From positions 1-64,000 of the forward strand of contig DATIBC010000096.1 of assembly GCA_035457725.1 (NCBI GenBank): 64,000 bases of DNA. Direction: 5' to 3'. Positions 1 to 9,542 of the stretch are shown one piece after another. Under the pieces are notes generated by a model. The model was not told where the DNA came from, searched no databases, and was given only the letters and a program-made list of their open reading frames with translations. The position numbers and the translations under genes were made by a program. This DNA is from DATFES01 sp035457725. GTDB taxonomy: Bacteria > Pseudomonadota > Alphaproteobacteria > CACIAM-22H2. Position 1 is the stretch's first letter, and every line of letters starts with the position of its first letter.

Positions 1-35
1 TCGCGAGCGCATGATTCGATTCGTTCTTTCGGCGA

Positions 36-72
36 TAAGAAAAGCGCGCTCGCCTGTGCCGGGCGAGCGCGC
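36..72 (-). terminator. Rho-independent terminator of the repeat-rich protein gene
   Basis: A perfect 11-bp inverted repeat (44-54 with 62-72, 7-nt loop) lies about 30 nt past the stop of the minus-strand gene ending at 104. Read on the minus strand, it is followed by TTTTCTTAT, the expected U-rich tract. Confidence 0.75.
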
Positions 73-103
73 CAGTGGAGGAGCGCGAAGGAGCGTTATA
101 TTG

Positions 104-610
104 TCATGCAAACAGATCGTGATGCGCGACCGCTTGCGCCGTTTCGAGACCGCCGGCGGCGGCGTCGGGAAGATCGGCCGGCCCGCCCAAGTCCGGCTGG
201 GACGCCGGCGCGTTGAGCAAGGCGTCGTGCGCCTGGGCGGCGGCCGGTTCTGGCAGATTCTGCTCGATATAATCGAGCCATTGCGAATCGCCGGCAAAGC
301 CTGTCGTTCCTGCGGCGCCGGCGGCGAGATAATCGGCCTGCTGCTGGACGATGTTGAGCCCGGTGTCGCCGGCGGCGTCGGGAAGCGTGGGGAACGTCCC
401 GGGCTCGCCGGGCACGGCAGCGACGCCCGATTCGCCGCTCGGCACGCCGTCGGGACCGTGATTGACCAGCGCCGCCTCGGGAAGGTTCGATTGCGCATCG
501 CCGGCGGACTCGGGCAACGTCGGGAACGCGCCGGGATCGAGTTGGTGCGATGCGGCGTCCGCGCGGTTCTGCGCGGCGTCGGGTAAAGTAATCGGGGTCG
601 GAGCAGGCAT
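104..610 (-). CDS. repeat-containing hypothetical protein with LPDAA/LPESA motifs
   Basis: The protein is about 168 aa, acidic and rich in Ala, Pro, Asp and Gln, with no signal peptide or membrane segment. Its core is a degenerate repeat: short LPDAA, LPESAGDA, LPEAA and LPDAAGD units recur, and the block PGAFPTLPESAGDAQSN is echoed by PGTFPTLPDAAGDTGLN. I chose the ATG at 610 because an AGGAAA Shine-Dalgarno sequence sits about 8 nt upstream; a TTG at 649 would add 13 residues but has no ribosome site. The gene stands alone, faces away from the lipoprotein gene at 813, and has its own terminator. I recognise no family; it looks intrinsically disordered. No function is proposed. Confidence 0.6.
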   Translation of the reverse strand: MPAPTPITLPDAAQNRADAASHQLDPGAFPTLPESAGDAQSNLPEAALVNHGPDGVPSGESGVAAVPGEPGTFPTLPDAAGDTGLNIVQQQADYLAAGAAGTTGFAGDSQWLDYIEQNLPEPAAAQAHDALLNAPASQPDLGGPADLPDAAAGGLETAQAVAHHDLFA

Positions 611-812
611 GGTTGGAATTTCCTGGTGGGAGTGCTTGTTCTTTGCCAAGGAGCGGCATCGAGATTAGAGTTAACCGAATGTTGCTTCAGCGCGGTAAAC
701 GAACCGTAAATAGCGCCGAAATTCGCCAGTCATTTAGGGAAAGTTTGTCGCGTATTCGCCCGAACCTTGCGTGAGCCGCGAACCGAACGACCGTGAGGGA
801 AGCGATCGACCG

Positions 813-1115
813 ATGCGCCGAATCTGGGTCGCGCTCTGTCTGCTGTGCGCCGCGTGCGGCGGGGCGGTTTCACCTGCCGACCAGCCGGGCGATATCAAGA
901 TCACCGATGCGAAGGGCGTGGCAAATTGCGCGCTCCTCGGCGATATCCATGGCTTCAATCCATGGGGCGGAATGTTCGCCGCGCCAGGCTTTCGCCAAGC
1001 GCGCAACAACGCCATCGACGAAGCGCGCCGGCTTGGCGCCACGCACATCGTCTGGAGCGAGACGACCGCCGTGACGGTTCAAGCGATTCACGGCGCGGCC
1101 TACCGCTGTCCATGA
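813..1115 (+). CDS. small lipoprotein, DUF4156-like
   Basis: The 100-aa product begins MRRIWVALCLLCAACGG, a short signal peptide ending in a lipobox with Cys as the predicted lipidated residue. The mature part resembles the DUF4156/RcsF-like fold: two Cys residues (CALLGDI and the C-terminal YRCP), a conserved ARNNAIDEARRLGATHIVW helix-strand unit and a small Gly-rich turn. An upstream ATG-type start at 771 would put 14 polar residues before the signal, so 813 is preferred. The next gene starts 12 nt downstream, so the two are probably co-transcribed. The likely location is the inner face of the outer membrane; the function is unknown. Confidence 0.65.
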   Translation: MRRIWVALCLLCAACGGAVSPADQPGDIKITDAKGVANCALLGDIHGFNPWGGMFAAPGFRQARNNAIDEARRLGATHIVWSETTAVTVQAIHGAAYRCP

Positions 1116-1127
1116 CAAGGAGGAAGC

Positions 1128-1313
1128 TTGCGCCCTGATTGCTTAGTTTTGCGCCCGCTGCTGATCGCGATCGCGTGTGGCACGACCGCGGCCTGCGCCG
1201 ATGCCACGAGCAACCCGCCGCGGCCCGCCCAATCGCAAGAATTGTGCAAGCAATGGGGTTACGAGCCGAACGATCCGAACTGCCTGCGACTATTTCGGCG
1301 CGATCCGCCATAG
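1128..1313 (+). CDS. very small secreted or lipoprotein
   Basis: This is a 61-aa protein with a TTG start fixed by an excellent Shine-Dalgarno sequence AAGGAGG four bases upstream (1118-1124). A hydrophobic N-terminus (LVLRPLLIAIACGTTAAC) gives a signal peptide with a possible lipobox Cys. The mature part carries two further Cys residues in CKQWGYEPNDPNCLRLF. The motif LC-x-WGY-P-DPNC-R resembles small alphaproteobacterial lipoproteins of unknown role. It follows the DUF4156-like lipoprotein by 12 nt and was probably co-transcribed with it. Confidence 0.6.
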   Translation: MRPDCLVLRPLLIAIACGTTAACADATSNPPRPAQSQELCKQWGYEPNDPNCLRLFRRDPP

Positions 1314-1496
1314 CCGCCGCTTCGGGCGCCGTTGTCTCCCCGGTTCAGCGAGGTGTCAATCGCCGGCCAGATCGAGGGCAGGCGGTTGAGCCAATCGTCG
1401 CGCGATCTCGGTCCGCCGCCGGCCGAAGCCTCGTATTCGTTTGGATTTGTCGCTTATTTGGTTATGGATTTCACGTCGCCGTGAGCGTTTCGTGGC

Positions 1497-1541
1497 ATAA
1501 TCGACCGGAATAATCGACCGACCGGGACGTTTTCGACCGGA
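1497..1541. repeat. tandem ATAATCGACCG repeat upstream of the FecR-domain gene
   Basis: ATAATCGACCG occurs at 1497-1507 and again at 1510-1520, 13 bp apart, and TCGACCG recurs a third time at 1533-1539. The array ends just before the ribosome site (GGAGG, 1539-1543) of the gene at 1550. The rest of the gap (1314-1496) shows nothing else I can name. The array could be a regulator binding array; this is inference. Confidence 0.45.
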
Positions 1542-1549
1542 GGCATATT

Positions 1550-3577
1550 ATGCTCCGTTTGCGTCCGTTTTTGGCCATCGCTTATTGCGTCGCAGCGCTA
1601 GGGCTGGCACCGGCTCTGGCGGAAGAAGACGAGGCGCCTTCCGACGTCGCCCGCCTGTCGATCATCGAAGGCGACGTGCAGGTCGGCGACGGCGCCAGCG
1701 GCGAATGGATCAAGGGAACCGCCAACGCGCCGCTCGTCGCCGGCGACGAAGTGTCGACCGACGACGGTGCGCGCGCCGAGATCCAACTCGACTCGAGCAA
1801 CATCGCGCGGCTCGACGAGAACGCGCAGTTCAAGCTCGCCGCCTTCAACCGCGAGCATGTCGCGCTCGAAGTCGCGCGCGGCCGGATGATCTATACGGTG
1901 ATCGGCAAGCCGCCGGTGCCGGTCGAGATCGCCACGCCGCTGGCGCGGTTCCGGCCGAGCGAAGGCGGCCTCTATACGATCGATGCCACATCCGGCGATA
2001 CGACGCGCATCCACGTGCGCGAAGGACGCGGCATTGTCTCGACCGCGAGCGGTGAGGTGGAAATATTCGCCGGACAGTCGGCGATCATCGACGCCGCCGA
2101 TCCCGGCGCGATCCGCGTCGCAATCGCGCCGCCGCTCGATCCCTGGGAGAACTGGGCCGACCGTCGCGACGGCGAAATCCGCGCCGCGCAGAGTTGGCGC
2201 AACCTCAACCGCAACTACGCCGGTGCCGAGGAACTCGATCGCCATGGGACTTGGCGGCACGCACCGGAATACGGGCGCGTCTGGGTTCCGCACGGCGTTC
2301 CGGCGGGATGGGCGCCCTACCGCGTCGGCCACTGGGTGTGGAAGCCCTATTGGGGCTGGGTATGGGTCTCGGACGAGCCATGGGGTTGGGCGCCGTACCA
2401 CTATGGCCGCTGGGTTTTCATCAACGGTTATTGGGCGTGGTGGCCGGGACCGGTCACCGTCACATACGTTCCGGTGTGGGCGCCGGCCTACGTGATCTTT
2501 CTTGATTTCGGCCATACGCCTCACCGTCATTCCCGCGTCGGTTGGCTGCCGCTGGGACCGTCCGACTGGTGTTACCCGTGGTGGTCGCGAAAAAACCATG
2601 CGCGCCCCGTCGTAGTAAACAACGTCCACGTCACCAACGTTATCAACGTCACCAATGTCAATGTCACGAAGGCCGTGCACGGCCCCAACGTCAAGGCGAT
2701 CCGGCCGCTGGCGCCGCCGCATCGCGGGCGTTTCTCGACCGTCGAGCGCGCGCTCGATGATGCGCGCATCCGTCAGGCCGTCTCACACGTTCCGGGAGAC
2801 GACATCGGCGGGCGCGGGCAGCGCCCGCGGGCAATCGATGTCGATGGCGGCGGCCTGCGACAAGCCAATCTGGTCGCCGGCGGAGCGCCCGCGCTCGCCG
2901 GGCCAGAGTCGCGGCGCTTCGTCGGCCGGCCGGCGGGGCCGGCGGTGATCCGCAACGAGACCGGCGAACGTTCGGCGGGTCCGGGTGGACAACGCCCGCC
3001 GCAAACCCGCCCGAGCGACCGCGACGCGCCAGCGCGCGTCGGCGCGCGCGAGACGCGCTCGCCGTCCGATGGCGCACGGGAACAAGGAATCGAACGCCGC
3101 GACAATCGGCCCACCTTCGAGCAACGCGGCGCCCCTCCTGCCGAACGCGGCCCCGCGGCGAGATCGGTTCCAAGCGAGCGGCGCGAGATGCCGGGGACCG
3201 GCGTCGACACGCGCGCGCGTCCATCGCAGAATGCGCCTACGGCCCGCATCGAGTCCTCCCCGCGGCCATCGCAGAACCGCGCCCACGACCGCGCTTCGCC
3301 ACAACCCGCGGCGAGAACGCCCGACATCCGCTCTGCGCCGCCAGCCGCCGGACCGGCGCCGCGCGTCGAGCGCGAACGCGCCGGCCCACCACAAGTTCAT
3401 CGCAACGAACCGCGAAACGTTGCGCCGTCGGCGCAACGGACGCCCCCCCGGGCCGAGCCGCGCGGCGAGCAACGCGCCGCCCCGCCTTCGCAACACGCCA
3501 CGCCGCCATCACGCCAGCAGCAACCTGCGCAGCCGCAGGGCCGAATTTCCTCCGATCCGCAACGCAGCCGGCCTTGA
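1550..3577 (+). CDS. secreted FecR-domain, Trp-rich (DUF6600-type) protein
   Basis: The 675-aa product has a clear signal peptide (cleavage near residue 24, ALA-EED). Residues about 35-175 form a FecR-like beta domain (SIIEGDVQVGD, GDEVSTDDGARAEIQL, TPLARFRPSEGGLYTID). Residues about 240-300 are extraordinarily aromatic, with 13 Trp in roughly 60 residues in repeats of the W-x-P-Y-x-x-G-x-W type, as in DUF6600 proteins. A short NV(H/I/N)VTN repeat follows, and the last 270 residues are Pro/Arg/Glu-rich and low complexity, probably disordered. It is probably a periplasmic or envelope-associated structural or sensory protein. There is no sigma factor or TonB receptor nearby, so a FecR-type anti-sigma role is not supported. 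A GGAGG ribosome site precedes the ATG. Confidence 0.75.
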   Translation: MLRLRPFLAIAYCVAALGLAPALAEEDEAPSDVARLSIIEGDVQVGDGASGEWIKGTANAPLVAGDEVSTDDGARAEIQLDSSNIARLDENAQFKLAAFNREHVALEVARGRMIYTVIGKPPVPVEIATPLARFRPSEGGLYTIDATSGDTTRIHVREGRGIVSTASGEVEIFAGQSAIIDAADPGAIRVAIAPPLDPWENWADRRDGEIRAAQSWRNLNRNYAGAEELDRHGTWRHAPEYGRVWVPHGVPAGWAPYRVGHWVWKPYWGWVWVSDEPWGWAPYHYGRWVFINGYWAWWPGPVTVTYVPVWAPAYVIFLDFGHTPHRHSRVGWLPLGPSDWCYPWWSRKNHARPVVVNNVHVTNVINVTNVNVTKAVHGPNVKAIRPLAPPHRGRFSTVERALDDARIRQAVSHVPGDDIGGRGQRPRAIDVDGGGLRQANLVAGGAPALAGPESRRFVGRPAGPAVIRNETGERSAGPGGQRPPQTRPSDRDAPARVGARETRSPSDGAREQGIERRDNRPTFEQRGAPPAERGPAARSVPSERREMPGTGVDTRARPSQNAPTARIESSPRPSQNRAHDRASPQPAARTPDIRSAPPAAGPAPRVERERAGPPQVHRNEPRNVAPSAQRTPPRAEPRGEQRAAPPSQHATPPSRQQQPAQPQGRISSDPQRSRP

Positions 3578-3670
3578 GGCCCGCCGCGCGGCTTGCGCCC
3601 GCAAGCCAGTCGACTATGCTCGACGGTCGCACACATCGCCCCATCGACGTCGAAACCGGGGAGAGCCGTC

Positions 3671-4030
3671 ATGCGGCGCCGCGATCCGATCGAGTTGGCC
3701 GTCCTGATCGCCTTGGTTCTTGCGCCGGCTAGCGCCGCGGCGCATCACGGCTGGGGCAGCTACGACGCCAGCAAGCCGCTTACGCTCAACGGCAAAATCA
3801 TCGAAAGCACCTACCAGAATCCGCACGGCACGCTGCGATTCGAATCGTCGGGCAAAGTGTGGCTGGTGATCCTGGCGCCGCCGTTCCGCATGCAGAACCG
3901 CGACCTGCCGGCCGAAAAGCTGGCCCCCGAGGCGACCGCCACCGTGGTCGGCTACGTTCACCGCAATGACCCCAACGAGTTGCGCGCCGAGCGCATCACG
4001 ATCGACGGGCGCACCGTCGAGCTGCGTTGA
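3671..4030 (+). CDS. DUF6152 family periplasmic protein
   Basis: This is a 119-aa protein with a signal peptide (MRRRDPIELAVLIALVLAPASAAA) followed immediately by HHGWGSYD, the hallmark start of mature DUF6152 proteins. The remaining beta-rich domain includes LTLNGKIIESTYQNPHG, LAPPFRMQNR and GYVHRNDPNELRAERI, all typical of the family. Such proteins often sit beside DUF6644 membrane proteins, as here (the next gene is 19 nt downstream), which suggests a two-gene unit. The molecular role is unknown; His residues at the mature N-terminus hint at metal binding, which is inference. The start was chosen for the signal peptide; an in-frame GTG-type extension to 3593 lacks support. Confidence 0.75.
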   Translation: MRRRDPIELAVLIALVLAPASAAAHHGWGSYDASKPLTLNGKIIESTYQNPHGTLRFESSGKVWLVILAPPFRMQNRDLPAEKLAPEATATVVGYVHRNDPNELRAERITIDGRTVELR

Positions 4031-4049
4031 TCGCGATAGCATCGGCGTC

Positions 4050-4544
4050 ATGGAGCACGCGGCGCGCGGCCTGGCATGGGCGCAGGCGATCGAGCAATCG
4101 GCCATGGCGCAGGCGGTGCGCGAATCGCTGTGGTTCTACCCTCTCGCCAATACGACGCATGTATTGGCCATGGCGATGCTGCTCGGCGCGATCGTCGTGT
4201 TCGACCTGCGCGTGCTCGGCGCGTTGGGCGCCGGCCGCGCCGCCGACGCCGCGCGAATGGCGCTTCCCGTGGCGCGGCTCGGGTTCGTATTGGCGGTGCC
4301 GTCCGGCGTCGCCATGTTCATCGCCGAAGCGACGGCGTACCTCGCTAATCCGGTGTTTTTGATCAAGCTCGGCGCGATCACCTTGGCGGTGCTCAACCTC
4401 GCATTGTTTCACGCCGGCAGCTACCGCCGTATCGACGCCTGGCCCGACCGCGCCCCGCCGATGGCCGCCAAACGTGCCGCCGCGGCGTCGCTTTCGGCAT
4501 GGACGCTGGCGGCGGTTTGCGGCCGATTGGCGGCATATTTCTAA
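4050..4544 (+). CDS. DUF6644 family integral membrane protein
   Basis: A 164-aa protein with four likely transmembrane helices (WFYPLANTTHVLAMAMLLGAIVVFDLRVLG; VARLGFVLAVPSGVAMFIAEA; NPVFLIKLGAITLAVLNLALFH; SAWTLAAVCGRLAAYF). The pattern ES-x-W-x-YP-x-x-x-x-x-H and the His residues inside helices 1 and 3 are typical of DUF6644, which resembles small cytochrome-b-like membrane proteins. It starts 19 nt after the DUF6152 gene and shares its likely terminator at 4582-4624. Haem binding is possible but unproven. Upstream in-frame codons overlap the previous gene, so the ATG at 4050 is used. Confidence 0.7.
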   Translation: MEHAARGLAWAQAIEQSAMAQAVRESLWFYPLANTTHVLAMAMLLGAIVVFDLRVLGALGAGRAADAARMALPVARLGFVLAVPSGVAMFIAEATAYLANPVFLIKLGAITLAVLNLALFHAGSYRRIDAWPDRAPPMAAKRAAAASLSAWTLAAVCGRLAAYF

Positions 4545-4581
4545 AATTCATCATGGCTTCCAAATCAGTCGTTTAAATACC

Positions 4582-4624
4582 GCCGCCGAACGACGAGCGA
4601 CGGTCGGCGGCAATTAATTTTTGG
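4582..4624 (+). terminator. Rho-independent terminator after the DUF6152-DUF6644 pair
   Basis: GCCGCCGA (4582-4589) pairs with TCGGCGGC (4604-4611) across a 14-nt loop and is followed by AATTAATTTTT. It lies 38 nt past the DUF6644 stop. The gap 4545-4700 holds nothing else recognisable. Confidence 0.7.
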
Positions 4625-4700
4625 TTCATGTTTTGGCGGCCACCATAGGCGGCGAGGAATCCAATCGCGCCGGGACGAGGGCGACAACCGGGTGGCGATT

Positions 4701-5654
4701 ATGGCGGCTGAAAGTCGTAAGCGTGGTTTCGGCCTGGGCGCTGTGCTCGCGGTCTGCGCCGTGCTCGCGTCCGGCGTTGCGTGGGCCCGCACGACGGTCG
4801 AAGAGAGCGCCGGCGCGTTTCGCGATTGGTCGGCGACGTGCCGCTACGACTCCGCCGGCGAGTGCGTCGCCATCGCCTATGCGTCGGAACACAAGGGGCC
4901 CGCCGTGCCCGATTACATACTGCGCGTCGTCCGGACTCGCTCGGATGCGCCGGCGTTCGTCGTCTTCTCGCCGACATTTCATTTCGCCGCCGGATCGACG
5001 CTGCTGACGCTTCGCGTCGACGGCAGGCCGCCGATTCAATTCGCGCCCGGCGACGGCTGGCGGCATGGCGAAGCGCCGAACGATTACACGTTGGCCGAAC
5101 CGGTGCGCACGCAACGTCTGTTGGCCGAGATGCGCGCTGGTCAGCAGGTCACGATCGCTTACGCCGATAGGGAGGGACGACAGCGCGAGGCGACGTTCTC
5201 GCTGCGCGGCCTTTCCGCCGCGCTCGGCTTCATCGAAGAATTCCAGGCCCAAAAACGCGCCGCCGAGCCGATCGATCGCGCGCCGAAGGCGGACTGGGCG
5301 CGCGGATTGCAAGGGTTCCTTCCGGCGATCGAAGCGTGCCGCCGTCGCTCGGCGGTGCGTATCGAGCAAATCACCTCGGTTTGGCCATACGATAACGGTT
5401 CATTGGGCCTGGTGGCGGTAGCCAGCGACGGACGCCGTTTCGTGTGCCGCGTCCGGCGCGACGGCAGCCATGTCAGCGAGTTTCGCCGGCCTGACTCCGC
5501 CGAATCGTTACCGTCCGAAGGCCCGTTCTTCACGCCCTATGGCGGCCGGCGTCCCGCCGGCCAGTGCTTCGAGCATTTCGGCAAGGTCGATCGGGCGGGC
5601 CAATTCGCCGGTTGGCTTTCCTACGACCGATGCAAGCGCGACGCGCGCCATTAA
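4701..5654 (+). CDS. IalB/DUF1176-like periplasmic protein
   Basis: The 317-aa product has a signal peptide ending near VAWA-RTT. The first mature domain opens with FRDWSATCRYDSAGECVAIAY, matching the F-x-DW-x-x-x-C start of the invasion-associated locus B (IalB) family, and carries beta segments with L-x-LRVDG and the family-like ending SLRGLSAALGFIEEF. A second domain (about 205-317) has EACRRRS, a Cys-containing RRFVCRVRRDG and the C-terminal GQCFEHFG...YDRCK, resembling DUF1176. The even number of Cys residues suggests disulfides in the periplasm. IalB homologues are widespread in non-pathogenic alphaproteobacteria, so no virulence role is implied. An in-frame GTG at 4692 is an alternative start. 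Confidence 0.6.
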   Translation: MAAESRKRGFGLGAVLAVCAVLASGVAWARTTVEESAGAFRDWSATCRYDSAGECVAIAYASEHKGPAVPDYILRVVRTRSDAPAFVVFSPTFHFAAGSTLLTLRVDGRPPIQFAPGDGWRHGEAPNDYTLAEPVRTQRLLAEMRAGQQVTIAYADREGRQREATFSLRGLSAALGFIEEFQAQKRAAEPIDRAPKADWARGLQGFLPAIEACRRRSAVRIEQITSVWPYDNGSLGLVAVASDGRRFVCRVRRDGSHVSEFRRPDSAESLPSEGPFFTPYGGRRPAGQCFEHFGKVDRAGQFAGWLSYDRCKRDARH

Positions 5655-5783
5655 CTAATATTTTGCCGCTGATTCGTAACCTGACGGCTGGGCTCCCGCG
5701 CTCTCCCTCGTGCGCCGCAGACGTCACGCGGACACTGCGTCGCGGTGCGGGCGGCGAGCTGCGGCGAACGATCCACGGGAATC

Positions 5784-7511
<1,728 letters not shown>

Positions 7512-7534
7512 ACTTTTTTGCCGAATATCCGGCG

Positions 7535-8041
7535 CTAGCGCCGCGATCGCTGCGCCGGGCTCCACGCCGCCTGCGCGCGCCGACCAATCGCGGTCTTCTG
7601 CGATTGATCAAGCGTTTGGCCAACCGTCGCCAGGCTGGTGAAAGCGCGCGATTGAATGGCGGCATCCGACCCCAGCGCCGCACGGATCATCCAAAAATAG
7701 GCGAGGCCCGCGTCGCGCTTCAGGCCGATTCCGGAGGCGTACAACCCAGCAAGCGCCAGTTGGGCTTCGCCATGGCCGCGCTGCGCCGCGCGGGCGAACC
7801 ACTGCGCTGCCGTCGCCGCGTCGGCGGTCACCCCTTCGCCGCGCAGGTAAAGCTCGCCGACATAAAACTCGGCGCGCATGTCGCCCGCTTCGGCGATCGG
7901 CAACCAGCGGGCAAGCGCTGCGGCGTAGTCGCGTCGCCCATATGCTTCCAATCCGGCCTCGATCGAAGCGCCGGCCGGAAGCGCCGGAGCGCAAGCAAGC
8001 ACGAGAATGACTGCGATTATCGTCAAGCGGTGTAGCAGCAT
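7535..8041 (-). CDS. secreted Sel1-repeat protein
   Basis: A 168-aa protein with a signal peptide (MLLHRLTIIAVILVLACAPALPAGA-S), then tandem Sel1-like TPR units: EAYGRRDYAAALARWLPIAEAGDMRAEFYVGELYLRGEGV and AQWFARAAQRGHGEAQLALAGLYASGIGLKRD, plus a partial third. The spacing of A-x-x-W-x-x-x-A-A-x-x-G is characteristic. The start has a good ribosome site (GAGGAG). It converges with the histidine kinase, with only 23 bp between stops. Sel1 proteins act as protein-interaction scaffolds in the periplasm; the partner is unknown. Confidence 0.75.
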   Translation of the reverse strand: MLLHRLTIIAVILVLACAPALPAGASIEAGLEAYGRRDYAAALARWLPIAEAGDMRAEFYVGELYLRGEGVTADAATAAQWFARAAQRGHGEAQLALAGLYASGIGLKRDAGLAYFWMIRAALGSDAAIQSRAFTSLATVGQTLDQSQKTAIGRRAQAAWSPAQRSRR

Positions 8042-8136
8042 GTCCCACTCCTCACCCTGGCCGATCGTGAATCGTCAATTTGCCGCGCATTTTACTCAAA
8101 TCTCCGGCGAGCCGCCGCGATTCCGCGGCGGCGCGA

Positions 8137-8151
8137 TTAACCACGAATTAA
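8137..8151 (+). promoter_or_regulatory. CtrA-type binding box (TTAA-N7-TTAA)
   Basis: TTAACCACGAATTAA, followed by CC, matches the alphaproteobacterial CtrA consensus TTAA-N7-TTAAC exactly. It sits 56 bp upstream of the start codon at 8207, a normal place for an activator or repressor site. Direct binding is inference. Confidence 0.5.
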
Positions 8152-8206
8152 CCGTCATCCACTAAAACTCTATGCAGCCGCGCGGGCGGTTAGTGGGAGA
8201 TAACGA

Positions 8207-8566
8207 ATGAACGGCATCAAGTGCTATTTGTCGCGCGCAGAAGTGAAGAAAATATTGGCGGACGAAGTCGCCAAACGCCTCGAGCCCGAGCGGCTGCTCG
8301 GCACCTGCCTTCGCGAAGCGACGCTCTATGATGACGGCCGTGTCGAGGTCATGTTTTGGACGCCCGAATCGGCGCTCGGTCAGGAGGCGCAACGCGAAGC
8401 CGCGGCCGAGAAAGAGCGCGAAGCCAAGGACACCAAGGACGTCAAGGAGCCCAAGGACGTCAGGGACGCCAAGGAGCCCAAGGACAAGGAAAAACAGCAG
8501 CTCGCCCAGCAGCAACAGACGATCGACGGCCCGCCGCGGTTGTTCACGGTCTCGACCGGCCGTTAG
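8207..8566 (+). CDS. hypothetical protein with Lys/Asp/Glu-Pro repeat tract
   Basis: A 119-aa soluble protein. The N-terminal half (about 1-60, MNGIKCYLSRAEVKKILADE ... YDDGRVEVMFW) looks folded. Residues about 68-100 are a charged repeat built from KD-x-KD, KEPKD and RDAKEPKD units, encoded by an imperfect tandem CAAGGA-containing repeat at 8422-8490, and a Gln run follows. I recognise no family. The leader can form a hairpin (CCACTAA 8159-8165 with TTAGTGG 8190-8196) whose 3' arm overlaps the ribosome site GGGAG (8195-8199). A CtrA-type box lies at 8137-8151, so the gene may be cell-cycle controlled; that is inference. Confidence 0.65.
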   Translation: MNGIKCYLSRAEVKKILADEVAKRLEPERLLGTCLREATLYDDGRVEVMFWTPESALGQEAQREAAAEKEREAKDTKDVKEPKDVRDAKEPKDKEKQQLAQQQQTIDGPPRLFTVSTGR

Positions 8567-8621
8567 GCCTCTCCCTCCGCTACCCGTTCCTCGGCCGGCG
8601 CGCGACTGGCGCCGGCCCGCT

Positions 8622-9440
8622 TCAGCGGCGATACTCGGGCGCCTCGCGATCGAGGATGCGCTTCAGCGCATCGAAATGATGCCGGGCGTACACCGGTTGA
8701 TCCGCAGCGATCTGCGATTGCGTGGCGCGCGCTAGATTGTCGCCCACCATGCGCAGCCGTCCGCCGGTCGATTGCGCGAGAATCTGCGCCTCGGCGGCGC
8801 GCTCCACGTAATAGAGATCGTCGAACGCGGACGCGACATCCGGTCCGACGACGACCACTCCGTGATTGGCGAGAAAGAGAATGCGCTTCTCGCCGAGAAT
8901 GCGCGCCATGCGATCGCCTTCGGCGTTGTCGAGCGCCAAGCCGCGATAGCCGCCGCCCTCCACCGACTCGTCGTCGTAGGCCACCTGCCCATAGAAGCGC
9001 AACGCGTTCTGGCTGCACGGCTCGAGCCGCCCGCCCTCGACGATGGTGAGCGCCGTCGCGTAAGGCATGTGCGTATGCAGCACGCACCGGGCGGACGGGC
9101 GGGCGCGGTGAATCCGGCTATGGATGTAGAACGCCGTCGCCTCGACCGGCCGATCGCCCGCGACAACAGTTCCGTTTCCGTCGATGACCAGCAGATCGCT
9201 GGCGCGGATCTCGCACCAGTGAAGCCCCTGCGGATTGATGAGATAGCGATCGTTCGCGTCAGGCACCGCCAGGCTGAAATGGTTGCAGACTCCCTCGTGC
9301 AAGCCGAAGCGCACCGCCCAACGAAATGCCGCCGCGAGGTCGACGCGGGCCTGCCGCAACGCCGCGCTTTCGCGGTGACGAACGGCCGTCATGGTACGCC
9401 GCCTGTGCTTGGCGGCGGTCTTCCTGGGTTTGATCGACAT
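8622..9440 (-). CDS. class II aldolase/adducin family protein
   Basis: About 272 aa. The fold is that of class II aldolases such as fuculose-phosphate aldolase: a DLAAAFRWAVRFGLHEGVCNHFSLAVPD start, INPQGLHWCEIRASDLLVID, and the zinc ligands HTHMPYATAL (HxH) with the third His in FLANHGVVVVG. The acid/base region EGGGYRGLALDNAEG is also present. This adducin-like subgroup (ligands kept, no sugar-operon neighbours) is common in proteobacteria and often of unknown substrate. The ATG at 9440 has a GGGAGGGGG ribosome site; MTAVRHR at 9392 is the alternative. Long in-frame sequence upstream of 9440 is antisense to the nuclease gene and was rejected. Confidence 0.8.
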   Translation of the reverse strand: MSIKPRKTAAKHRRRTMTAVRHRESAALRQARVDLAAAFRWAVRFGLHEGVCNHFSLAVPDANDRYLINPQGLHWCEIRASDLLVIDGNGTVVAGDRPVEATAFYIHSRIHRARPSARCVLHTHMPYATALTIVEGGRLEPCSQNALRFYGQVAYDDESVEGGGYRGLALDNAEGDRMARILGEKRILFLANHGVVVVGPDVASAFDDLYYVERAAEAQILAQSTGGRLRMVGDNLARATQSQIAADQPVYARHHFDALKRILDREAPEYRR

Positions 9441-9542
9441 CCCCCTCCCCCTTCGCGATTCGCGCGCCATTCTAATCGAACCTCGCGGGGCGCCAACAGG
9501 TACCGGGGCGCGGCCGAGCGAATCGGCTATGATCCATGGCTG

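Noticed and set aside
1598..2722. Minus-strand 374-aa open frame inside the FecR/DUF6600 gene
   Set aside because: Antisense shadow: the opposite frame has a signal peptide, a FecR domain and a ribosome site.
1550..3577. FecR-type anti-sigma factor
   Set aside because: There is no transmembrane anti-sigma arrangement, ECF sigma gene or TonB receptor nearby; the protein is exported whole.
3590..3607. GGCTTGC/GCAAGCC hairpin after the FecR-domain gene as a terminator
   Set aside because: The stem is only 7 bp and is not followed by a U-tract; support is too weak to list.
7513..7541. T-run plus palindrome GGCGCTAGCGCC between the histidine kinase and the Sel1 gene as a terminator
   Set aside because: The palindrome overlaps the Sel1 coding end, and the T-run is on the wrong side of it for the plus strand; only a 4-bp stem precedes the T-run.
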